A stretch of DNA of 64,000 nucleotides from Phylloscopus collybita (Eukaryota; Chordata; Aves; Passeriformes; Phylloscopidae). A program made the translations under genes and the position numbers. Shown here piece after piece: positions 1 through 11,800 of this stretch. The notes beneath the pieces are model-generated. The model had not been told where the DNA came from and ran no database searches. It saw nothing but the letters and a program-made list of their open reading frames with translations. The stretch is from NCBI GenBank assembly GCA_027886175.1, contig JAJNNQ010000026.1, positions 12,829,501 through 12,893,500 of the forward strand, read 5' to 3'. Every line of letters starts with the position of its first letter. Position 1 is the stretch's first letter.

Positions 1-2784
1 GGGGAAAAGAGAAGGTCATCTGGTCCTTGGAGGGCTGGACAGTTGGCAGGTTTGAGAAGGGGGGCATTGTGGCATAGGTCTTTGAAGTCAAGGCACAGCA
101 GCTTGGTAAAACATCAAAATCCTAGTAGAAACACTTAAGAGGTTCAGGTGCTGATCTGGGTCCGTGTGGTGGAACTGATGAACAGTTGGTTTCATCTTGC
201 TTCAGCACCAAACAACTGAATTGATTGAGAGTATTTGAAATAAGTGATTTAGGCTTAAACACATATGTCTTCTGATGCCTGATTTTTTCAAGTATAATCA
301 GTAACTTTTTCATAAAAGCATCACAGTATGGCTCATAGTTGTCCAGTGACCATTTAAAACCTTCAGAACACTTTCTTCCCTGTTTCTGTTGCAAAGCTTT
401 TTTGTCCTCATGACTTCATTGTCAGTGTAGGCTTTCACGGCATCAAGTTTGGTTGGGTTCCTTTTTTTTGAAATTCTAACTCTTTGTTTAGTTCTGTCTC
501 TTTAGTTTTGCTTTAAGTTTGTTGTTTAATTTTAAGTAACATTTAGCTTCTGGTTGTGGTGAATCCAGTTTTGAACCAAGAGAGATCTCCTACAATTGTC
601 TTAAAATAAAAAAAACAAAACCACAAAACAAAAACCAAAGGCAAAATGCCAAATTAATTTACATTCTACCGGTAGGGAGTGAATGTTGCATTTTCAGTGG
701 TTTCATTGTCTGCTGAATTTTTCCTTCACAGTGCTTTTTAAAGCCTTACATAAGTAAAACTAAGTGGGGGGTTGCTTAACCAAATTTTAGTAATATTCTT
801 TGTTTAGAAAGTTTCGTGTGTTAGGTATGTGAACAATCTTTGCAGATCAGGAGAGCTGCAAAATACTTGGTGTGGTTTATCTGTTGCACAAAACAGTGAG
901 AGAAGTTTGGAAGCTTATTTTGAAGCATGGCAAGAGTTGAAAGAGATGCAGGGGATTGAATTATCCTTGATTATCTCTCTCTGTCTTTAGGGGTGATGGG
1001 ACTACTAATATAATCTTCACAGGGATTTCATCAAACTGTTTAATGTCATGTCAAGTTTGGGGAAGCTATACTCTATAGAATTAGGTACTTCAGAATAAGC
1101 TGATACACTTTTTTCTGGTTCTGGTACCTTGTCTGTACAAGCTTTAAGCTGTCTGCTTTACTAGTTCATGGGTGGCCACGTGTCATCTGTGCTCCCATTC
1201 TTTTCTGCCATATCAACCAGAGTTTGAAATGCCACCCAGTGCTCCCATATAATCTGCCTTAAATCTGAACTCATGGTTGGTGTGCAGCACAATGGTCATG
1301 TTTTTCGGGCCTCAGAGTTTGGTGATTGCTAAATGAATTCTATGTGTTTCATCTCAGTTGTGTGCTTGCATAGAAATTCGAGTAGATCAATGCCATATCT
1401 CACCTTCCAACACCTTCAGAATAACTAAAGAGAGTTTGTCACTGACTTCCACTGTTAGAAATCAGCCACTTTTAGAAATCAGCCAGGTAAAAACGTCTTC
1501 CTGTATCATAACTGCTATTTTAATTAAGATGAGTTCAACACCAGGCTGTATGGGGCTCAGAGCAACCTGGTCTAGTGGGTGGCATCCCTGGCCCATAGCT
1601 GGGTGGTTGGAAATAGATGATATTTAAGGTCCTTTCCAATCCAAACCATCTTGTGATTCCATGAGGGCATCACCTGGTCAGAAGTGCCAAGTTGAGATTT
1701 AAGACATAGTAGGATTGACATGTGTGTTGGAGCGAAGTTGTTAATATAATTCCTGTATTTATGTAATTCCTGATTTTGTTTTAAATTTTGTTCACCAGCA
1801 ATATCTTAATTGCTGTATTGACACAGGATGAATTTTCTTTTGTCTTGATTATTTTTCCTTTAGTCTGAAAAGGGCTGAGTAAGGTAATCTTTTGCAAGTA
1901 AGGTAATGACAATGACATCCTAACTTCAGAAGTGTAACAGGTCAGACTGCATAGGTTATGGATAGACAAGTTACTTAAACAGGAGTTTAATTATAAGATA
2001 TAAATTCAGTACATAGAGAAATTCTGTACAAGTTACTTGCTTTCTGCTGTACTTTTCATAATATGAAAGAATTCGTTGACCAAGGCTAAGTTGGTCCTGA
2101 TTGGCTCTACAATACAATTGAAACTCTTAGCAGAGCTTCCATGCCTCATCATGGTGAGTTTGACAGTGTAAGTGCAATTTCCTTCCAGCCCCATCGAGGG
2201 AGTGAAAACTCCCTTGATGAAGGCGTGTATTACTGAGCTGCATGGCTTACAAATCGCTATCATCTTAATCTTCCTTCCTTTTACCCTTCAGCAGAAAGAA
2301 ACCTAAATGAAGGCAGCTTATAAAAGCAGATGCCACAAAGAGGAAGAAAATGCATCATATTTTGAATTGAGGAAAGAGCTGTTGCTCCTGCTGTACTCTT
2401 CATTTGTATACAAACACCAGTTTGCCTGTGGGTTTTGCATTCTATTTGTTTGTTTGTTTTTCCTGCATATGGTAGCTGACATACTGAAATGGGAAACTTT
2501 TGGAGTTGAGTGGCAGAAGCAGAGTTTACAGGTGATGGTTACTCTGTGACATATAGAAAATAGAATGGATTCTTGTTAGGTAGAGAGAGTAATCTGACCC
2601 ACTTGTTATGTTTATGCATGTACAGTGTCACTTAAATGGATAAAAAGCATTCTTTCCTCTGTTAATGCTGGACCTTATGTTAGGCCTCCAACTGACCTTG
2701 TACTGCCTGCTTGGGGTGAAGTGATCCTGTTTGTTGTTCTGGGTTTTTTCCGCTTGGTTAATCACAATCTCTCTATTTTTATAG
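1..2784 (+). other. SEC63: SEC63 intron 1 (3' part)
   Basis: All sequence before 2785 is taken as intron 1, because exon 2 starts with the last two bases of a split Glu codon behind a TTTTTATAG acceptor (phase 1). It holds a CR1 3'-end fragment at about 1541-1664. Two stretches on the - strand (about 1-600 and 2030-2280) read like decayed coding sequence in shifting frames; I could not assign them. I see no exon 1, CpG island or promoter, so the gene start is further upstream. Confidence 0.75.
1541..1664 (+). mobile_element. CR1 LINE 3'-end fragment
   Basis: The segment has the standard order of an avian CR1 3' end: a 'GAGCAACCTGGTCTAGTGG' type motif near 1560-1580, a decayed 'TTGGAACTAGATGATCTTTA' region, 'AGGTCCTTTCCAATCC' near 1627-1642, then 'AAACCATC..GTGATTCCATGA'. 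There is no ORF, as expected for the usual 5'-truncated copy. Recognition is from memory of the family; the left edge is approximate. Confidence 0.85.
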
Positions 2785-2884
2785 AACAAATTCGATTAAA
2801 GAATATAAGGAACGTGTATGGAAGGTGTTTGTGGTACCGCTTGCGACTGCTCAAACCACAGCAGAACATAATTCCGACAGTGAA
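2785..2884 (+). CDS. SEC63: SEC63 exon 2
   Basis: Encodes about residues 42-75: the stretch after the first membrane span, beginning EQIRLKNIRNVYGR and ending in IIPTVK. It starts with the last two bases of a Glu codon after acceptor AG at 2783-2784, and ends in the first two bases of Lys75 (AA) before donor GTACGT at 2885. It is Arg/Lys-rich, consistent with a cytosolic loop between spans 1 and 2. Confidence 0.97.
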
Positions 2885-5800
2885 GTACGTATGTTTCATT
2901 TGCTTCACTATCCATTAAAGCAATTCTTACTTTTAAAAAAAATTGGAATACATTGTTCTGTAATTAAAGCAGGAATTAGTTCTTTTTGCATCACTAAAGA
3001 GACATTTGCAATCTGCTATATTTGAATAATTAATAGGTAATAATTATTGTCTGGTAGGGCTTGAAATCAAGATGTATTCTGTTCGTCCTGTATAAAATAT
3101 CTGAGAAATAAGAGCAGTGAGCCTCAGCTGTAAAAAAAGTAAACAGTGCATTTATTGGTGCAAAAAGTAATTCTCTCTCACTGAAATTGGTAGTGCTAGT
3201 GTAATCTTTTGATTTAAATATTTAATATGTGAACATATATACTCAAATATAAAAGAATAATAACTTGTGTGTTTGAAGGTGACAGCTTTATATCCGTCAA
3301 TTCCTTGTTACTCCCACGCTCAAAATATTTTGCTGTTATGCACCTGTGTCAGCTTTTTGTGTTTGTGGTTTTTTTCTCTCTTTTTTTTTGTGTTTTTTTT
3401 GGTTCCCCCCCCCCCCCCCCCCCCACATTCTTTAGGATCTAGTTAAAAACGTTCTTGAAAAATAGGAAACAATAATGTATACCTGCTGAGGACAGACAGT
3501 TAAAGAACAAAAGGAGACTCTGTGGTAGAGGATTGTCCTTGTTAAAAACTAGGAGAAAAAGTGGCATTAAAACAAACACTAATACCTGGTGTAGTGTTTC
3601 TTGCATTAATACTGTTTCTTGAAGAGTGATATAAGATGGCTTCTAATGTTATTAGAGTGGTGCTAGAGCAAGTGGATTTGTGTATTTAAAAAATTCTTTT
3701 CTTACAAACAGGAAAATAGTCCTCCTTGCTGGCTGGGCATTATTTTTGTTCCTTGCATACAAAGTTTCCAAAACAGACAGAGAGTATCAAGAATACAACC
3801 CATATGAAGTGTTACATTTGGATCCTGTAAGTAATAACATCTTTCATTAGTCTGTACTGCTGTATTTTCTGTGTGTAGATGTCTAATCTTAAGACTTGTT
3901 TTTTCAAACAATATAAGTTTAGTGAATCTATCTAGTGTTCTTTTTTGGCATGTGAGAGTTGCTGTTGCATGTTATAAAGTCAGTTGTTTTGTGTTTTTTG
4001 CCTATATCTGTACCAACCCTTACCTTTGTATCTAGCTCCTTCAAAATTCTAGTAATGTATTGAGGTGGGTTTTTTAAAATCCTATTCTGATGTTGCTTTC
4101 CTCTCTGTGTACAGGAAAACACCAAAAAATCTGCTTTGTATGCCCTGTGTAAATCTTCTCAATAGGTACTTTTAGGGATGCTGAAGAGACTGTATAAAAA
4201 AGAATGTGAATTCATTTTATTTACAGTTTCTGTGCAGAGCAATATTTGTAAATGAAAAGTTTCACTGAAGGGTGTTGGTAATGCACATTTTGAAGTAGTG
4301 CAGGCTAGCTGGAATCCTGGCTGTATCTGTGAATGCAGACAACAAATCCTAAACAGTGATCTCAGCCAATAGGTTTATTAAACTGGGATAAAAAGAGACA
4401 TAGTGCTTATCTAGAAAATAGATGCAGTGCTTTGTTTATATTGAAGGACTATTTCAAAATGGATGCAAAAAATTACATATCCCAAGGACAGACTTTCTGA
4501 ACTTCTTTTAAACTCTTAATCTTAACCACAATACCTCAAGCAGATTCTCTGCTTATGTTAATTATTTCCTGATCCAAGGCTTCTCTTTTGAATAGCAGTA
4601 GAGTCATCTTTCCAGTTCTGGAGTCTGAGGTATGTTTCACTCTCAAGTCTAAAGAAGTACGCTGTGGATCCAGCTCAGCACAAGAACATGAATGAACTTT
4701 GAATGTACCTGTTTTGATTAGATGGGATGTATATTGTTAGTGTGAGAGAACATAATATGTATGTGAACATTAGCAAGTGCATCTCTTGCCTTTAAATGAT
4801 GTGGGCTTGTCAGCAGAGAAAAGCAGCACCTTGTGCTGAGAAAGCCATTTTTAGCAGGTGAGAAGTCTGTAGCCTATTTCTAACTAGACAGGTAGAACAC
4901 CTGCCTGTCATGACTAGAGCCAAATTACTGCAATTCAGCCCCTGCTCAGCTCCCCCGTGACTCACTGGTTGCTGACTTGAGTTCTCTCACTGATGCACAG
5001 GAAGGAGCAATACAAGTTTTTACTTTGAACCCATGCAATTTAAATTTTCATATAACTGGGTTAACTTTGATTAAACAAATCAGGCTAGGGATTAGGTCAT
5101 CAGAGTATTTTCCTTTGTTGTCTTTGGGAAATTTCTACAAGTAACAACCCAGAGGGGAAAGAAAGGAATGCATGTAGTGAATTACAGCTTTGTGTTTATT
5201 GATGAAATCTTGTATACATGCTCAAGACACATGCAACTTACCCAGGCAAAGAGACTAATTCTGGAATGCCTCAAGAACTGAGAGATGGAGCATGTTGTCA
5301 TAAGGACAAGGTGAATGAAAGCCAGAGATTTTAAAAGGGAGACGAAAAATAGTTGTGAAGATAGACAGATGAAGTAGGTCTCAAGATAAGAAGAGTTCAA
5401 ATTGTCAGAGTGTGTTTCTTGCTATCAGGCAATTCCTATGAAATCTCTTGAAAGACTTCCAGTCTTTCAGATTTCTTCTGTTACCATTCAAGTGGAACCT
5501 TGAGAGTTGTAGCCTGTCCTGGTGATGAAGTGATACAGATGCTGAAGTGTAGTTGGATAATGAATTGTTATTGTTGTTAAAAAACCAAAACCAAAACAAA
5601 CAAACAAACAAAACCCCCAAAACAAAACACCATCAACCCCCTCCAACTTAAAAAAATCAAAATGGTTGCAGATGCAAGCACTTTAAAGTTTTGATGCACA
5701 GTAATTAATTTCTTCTTTGCATTCACACTCTAGTCAAGATTATTTTTTTATGTTAGCATATTAGTTTATAACAAGAGGCTTTTTTCTCCAGAGAAGAACC

Positions 5801-8800
5801 ACAATACAACAAAGTCCAGATAATGTACTTACACCAGATTTTATATGTAATATGAGCACTGTGTTTTGAACATAGAATAGCTCTTTTTGAAGCACACCAC
5901 TTGAGTTCACTAACACATAAGGTGCTCAAATATGAATGATTTATTTAATAAGTATCTGTACTGAAGTTTTAGAGATGGGATCCAAGCTGTAAAGATGAAT
6001 CTCAAAAGAGATTATATACAGGCATGCTCTGTGTTCCAAGCAGACTGAGACCAGCTGTCTAAGGCTACTAAGCATTTCTGTAAGTCAGGCCTAACCTCTG
6101 TAGCCCAGCTTTGGAAAACGAGGAGTAAGCAATTAATGTAGATGGAAAACTTGTCAACTTGTCAGGGATTGTATGCACCCTCTGTGTCAGGGAGAAAAAA
6201 TTAATTTTGTTTTTTACAGGCAGCATTCATGTGAAAACACATCTCTACTCAAACAGCTTGGGGTTTTATTTCCTTCCCTTTGTTCTTTTCCCCCTACTTT
6301 CTAGCTTCTGCTCCCTATCTGGCATTCACCACCTGGTCTTGAAACACCTGCTTTTAGTCAAAGTCTGATCTATGATGGAGCAGATTCATCCTGCCATTAA
6401 ATGAGGCAGGCATGCAGCTGAAAAACAGTGTTGGAGTATGGCAGACTGTATAAAATGAGATAAACTAACAGCAAGTGAAGCCTTAGGATAGTTTAATTTT
6501 TGGTTTAAATTTATTGAAACAGAATGATCTGTAAATAAATTATTGTGTGTTTATTATGCAGTTAAGGTCAGCATGCTAGACTTCTCTGACACAAAATATT
6601 GAAAAGTCTTGTGGTAATTGTTGTGTGAAACTTAGCAAATAACATATAGAAAAAAAACTTTAGCTGAACTTACTGTAAAGTTTTGTTGGTTTTCTTGAGT
6701 AATGAAGTTCACAGTCCAAGCTGGAATTTAATGCACAGGGGATTGTGTGGGTGGCATTTAACAACATGCTGGAGTAGAATAAAAATCAGTCTTTGTCAGG
6801 TATAGGTAATGTATTCCCTTTGTTCAAGAAGTTTGAAATAATTTATGGGTGGGATGATTCTAGTGAAAGGCATTTTTAAGTGGCAGGGAAATCTGCTGTT
6901 CCTGGTGACTGACAGATAGATTTCTGCATACAAACTGCAAGTGGACCATCACACTTGATCTATGAACTATGCTTAAATAGAAGAATATTGCAAGTGAGAA
7001 TTCCTCGTATTCATAAATATGTTTAAGATTTGCCAAACAGATAAGAAATCCTTCCTTTTTTGTTTCTATGGATAGATAAGCAAAATAATCCAGAAAAACA
7101 CAGTATTCAATTACCTGAGTGTCTTTTAGTTAGACTGTGACTTCTGTCTTCATTTAAAAACATAATGATTATAAGAATGTTATCAGAAAAATAATAATAA
7201 TGTTTTCATGAAATATATAGATATAGTTTCATGTTCATCTGTTAGAATATAATTCTTCAGTGAAGGGTTCAGAAAAATACTGAAAATGCAGAAAAATGCA
7301 ATGTGGATTAGGATTATATATAGGAATGAATTTTATTTAAGGTATTTATTAATAAATGCAAACCTTTCCTTTTGAAGGGGGCAAGTATATCGGAAATAAA
7401 GAAACAGTACCGTGCACTATCCCTGAAATACCATCCAGATAAAGGAGGAGATGAAGTTATGTTCATGAGGATTGCCAAGGCCTATGCAGCGTAAGTTTCT
7501 TTTTTGCCTATGAAAAAGGAATCATAATATTATAGAGACAACAGCCTTTACAGTAAGAACAAGGATGGCCTAGGCAGGCAGGAAAAAGTGTGTTCAGATA
7601 CGTAACAAAAGTCAAAACATGTCTTCCTGCAGTGTGTATTTGCTTTGTACAAGTTAGGAAGGATAATTTGTTTTGTACCTGTCAGAATACTCTAAGGTGT
7701 TTGTTCTTTGTGTTAACTTTCATGTCAGCTAGGAAGAGTGTTTCCAGTATAACACATTAAATCTTAAAGATGAGAAAGAACAAAATATGGTTGTGGTTTT
7801 TAATCAGCTGACCCCGTTAGAGCAGTTTTGAAGTGATAGAAAATATCTATACTGTTCATTTCACTGGCTGGTAAAGCCAAAGAGTAGAAGACAGTACTTG
7901 AACTGTTCTGTCCAGTGAAGAGGATGTTTCATTCTGGATCTGTTTTCTCTCAGCTTGCCTCTATCCCTTTCCAGTTATGCTTGCCATGCAGCCCTGATTT
8001 TTTACTTGGTGACTGTTTCATAATACCTGTGTAGTTCTTAAAAGCTGAGTCCTCAAATCTGTTTTTCCCTCTGGAGAATTTTTTGGTCTTATCTCTTACA
8101 GCATTTTTATTTTTTTAGTATCTGAGAGATGTCTAATATGAGAATTTGGTATAAAGGAAATCAAAATACAGGAATTTCAATACACAGTTCAGTCACAATA
8201 CCAGTGGGATTCCCATTACTGGTGTCTCTAAAACACTCACTGTCACAATGATTATGGAGGGCATGTGTGGCTTGAAGCCAGCTGGAGCCCATTGTTCTCT
8301 ACAAAATTCGAGTTGTCTGGTTTTTATACTCTGGTGGAGTGAGCCAGGTATTTACTCCCCCCAAGCTGGTGTCTCAAACTTGAGACATTCATACCTTTTT
8401 GATGCATTTGAAGAGAAACAGTTTTAACACCAGTTGATCCCCTCAGCTGTTGATAGTTTTTTTATGTAAAACAAAGGCCACCTTCGTGTCCCCTTTGTGC
8501 TGAGGTGGAGTCACCTTCTTTGCATCAGCTGTGTTGAGTCACTGTGGTCACTCAGAGCTTCACAGCATGTCACTCTTGCCCATTGCCTATGAGACTTCTT
8601 CAGTTTATTGGGTCAGTCACATCATCAAAGAACCTAGGAAGTTGGTGATTTCTGCCCTGAAGTCAGTTGTGTGTGGTTAACCTCACTGATGGAGAGTCCT
8701 GTTTGGGAAGAGGTGGGAAAGAGAATCAACACCATGCTCACGTGAGCAGCTTGGAAATCATACTTCTTGCTTAAACACATCTGTATCACTTTGAAAATCT

Positions 8801-11800
8801 CTTCAGTAGGAAATTCTGGTATGCCTTTTTGAACTCCTGAAACATATAAAGTATTTGCTTTGCAAGCCAGTGCTCAAACACTTGGTGCTACTGGTGTTTG
8901 ATACTTCAAACACTAGTGCATGGGCTGTGGCAGAGGTGTATTTTGAGATAAATGATGGTGAAGCTCCTTAGCCATGCTGTCTTGAAAGAATATGAAAGCT
9001 GCCCATTTAGTGAGCCTGCTTGTCAACAAGTGGGAGACTTAGAAATGATGAGGAGAGGCCTTGCTTCTTCGCTGGGTTTCTTATGTGAGACAAAATCTTT
9101 CATACAATGAAAGCCAAGTATTCTGTTTTCTAAAGCAGTATTCTTCCTTCTAGTTAGGGATTCAGTCGAGGTGGCATATAATTGCCAAAAAACTGTCGTT
9201 ACTGAACAAGCACAGAAACTGTAAGATGTAGGAGGTAGTGCCTTATTTAATAAGAGAGTATTAAATTATGAAGCTTAGGAGTTCCAGGGAAAAAAACCAA
9301 CAACAACCAAACACGGGCTGTCAAAGGCTAAAGGTCTAGAATAAGAGAAATACCAATATGGACTACTTCTGATCAATCAACTCATCTTCCATATTACCTT
9401 CCTTCCTTCCAAAAAAAAAGATAAATTTCAACCTTTCTTTCAAAATTTACTGTGCTGTAAACTGTCATCAAAAAATATTTTATGTTGATGGGTATATGCA
9501 GTTACTGTCATGAAAGGGAGATGTGATTGAGCCATCTCCTGCATGTGCATCTTCTGTGTCTGATTTCCTGTCAGAGTCCTTAAAGAATTTGCTTGTGTAT
9601 CAAGGAGGAATACAGCAGTATTGTTTCCTATTAGATTTCATGCAAAAAAATACCAGAAGCTGTTTAACTTTCCAAACCACCTCTAAAGGATAGTGTGACT
9701 GCCACATTTTAAAGTTTGTTTGTTAATGATTTAGAGAAATGTCTTCTGTATTAACTTAATATCTCTTCTTGTAACTAGTTTAACTGATGAAGAGTCACGA
9801 AAAAACTGGGAAGAATTTGGTAATCCGGATGGACCCCAAGGTAACAATTATGAATGACAGAGGTCCTGTAACCACTGTACCATGAGATGTTGAATATCTG
9901 ATCAGTCAAGAGGCACTTAGAGCTTTATGTAATAACTTTCTCCTCTGATTAAAGCAACTCATCTGACCAATTCTTGCTTGTGAAACTGGCTCTGGGGGTG
10001 GTGGCAGGGAAAGGCAAGAAAGAGTTTGCTTTGCAGTTGTCAAACTTTTTTATTACGGTAAAAAGAGAAGAATTTTTTTTTTAATTAGTCAGCTTCAGTA
10101 AGTATTGAGGAAGACTTGCCAATATTAATGGAGGTATAAGCAAAAAATAGAATACTGCTTATCAGAACTTACCAATTTTAAACATTTCTTGGTATTTATG
10201 ATCAAATACTAGAGATGTATATTGAAAAATTAGCAGCTAGCCATAGTGCAATAAACACACTTTGAAAGGATGTACGTGGGGATATTGTTTCTGGCAGCTG
10301 CAGGAAAATAATCCTGGTGATGGTGTGTCAAAGTTTTACAGCAGGTGATCCAAACTAAATGAATTTAAGACTGAAAGTTAATAATTTTAATAATTTTTTC
10401 CCTATTTGCAGTTTTGTGAATTGCTTGTGAAACACATTTGTGATTATTTAAGTGGCCTACTAAGGAAAAATATTGCATGTTTCTAGCTGATATTTATTAC
10501 AGGCTAAATGGTAACCTGCTGTTTTTTAAGGCAAGTTATACAAGTCTGTGTGGAATGAGTTATAGCTAGCTTGGAAATAATAAATGGAATTTGTAACTTA
10601 ATTCTGAAGTTACAGGATGACATGAAGGTATTCTGTCATCTGCGCTGTAGATTCTTCTTCTGAATTATATCCACCCAACATAGGACATTAGTGTTTAAAG
10701 TTGTAAAAACCAACCCCAGCCCTTGAACTGATGTTTCAAAAAAATGAAAAAACCTTCCCTCTTCCTTCAAAAAAACAGCTTTGCCAACTATATCACAGTC
10801 TGACGAAGGCATTTCTGGTGGACTAAGGAGGTGGATCAGCTTCTTTAATTGCTGTGTTTTATAGCATAACATTTCTATCACCTCCTAGCTTCTAATGCTT
10901 CCTTTGCTTGGCAAATAAGAGGTTTCTGTCCCTTTTCGTACAAAATACAGATAAAATCTTTCCTCAGAAGTGCTGTCACAATATCAGCAAAATGGTACTG
11001 TAAATTTTAGTAGTTATCCTAGGACCTTTCTGGATGCTAAACTGTTTTTCACATCCATAAGCTACTCACTTAGTGTTGACAAGTCATAGGATTTGAAGTT
11101 AGGCAGTTGTGTCAGTGTCCTTGAACGGACCTGAAGCTGTGACTTGTTCAAAAGACAACTCAGCCAAAACTTGAGAAGGCACAAAGATCCTTGGCTGGCT
11201 TAGTGATTGTATTCACAAACCTAAGAGACTTTGGATTCCCAGAGGGCAAAATGAAATGATTTTTTGGCAGGCTAGCAGTTCATACTGTGAGCGTTAAGCC
11301 TTCTGCTCTTCTGAAAACTCTACCTCAAACTCCAGTGGAATTAGAATTCTCTAGTTTATTTCTAGACCTCTCATTATTATTTGAGACATCTGAAGAGTGG
11401 AAGAAGTCCCTGAAATTTTCTCTCTCCTCTATTCTCTAACCTTGTTCCACATTGAAGTGTGATGGGCTTTCTAATTTAGTGAAATTCATCTTCTCTTTAT
11501 TTATACATCTATAGTGTAAAAACATGTACCCAAGCTATGTACTCTAATCTACTAGTTCTATATAGACAGAGGATGGATACAGTCCCTCACAGAGGTATTT
11601 CCTGGACTGAGATGAAGCACATCTGGGGTTAGATGTGCCCAACCAAGTTCAGTATGGTACATTCCACCTCCTGTGCCCACCATAGAGGAACAAGGAGCAG
11701 CATTCCTCTTTATCCAGCTGAGGCAGTGTGAGGTCAGAGGCAGGGAAACCAAGGGGATTTTGTATTTGCATGATTTGCTCCTTTACTAAAAGTAAATGCA

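Noticed and set aside
2625..2918. ATG frame running into SEC63 exon 2, as a possible alternative start
   Set aside because: The sequence before 2785 shows no resemblance to the SEC63 N-terminus, and a good acceptor with correct phase sits at the exon edge.
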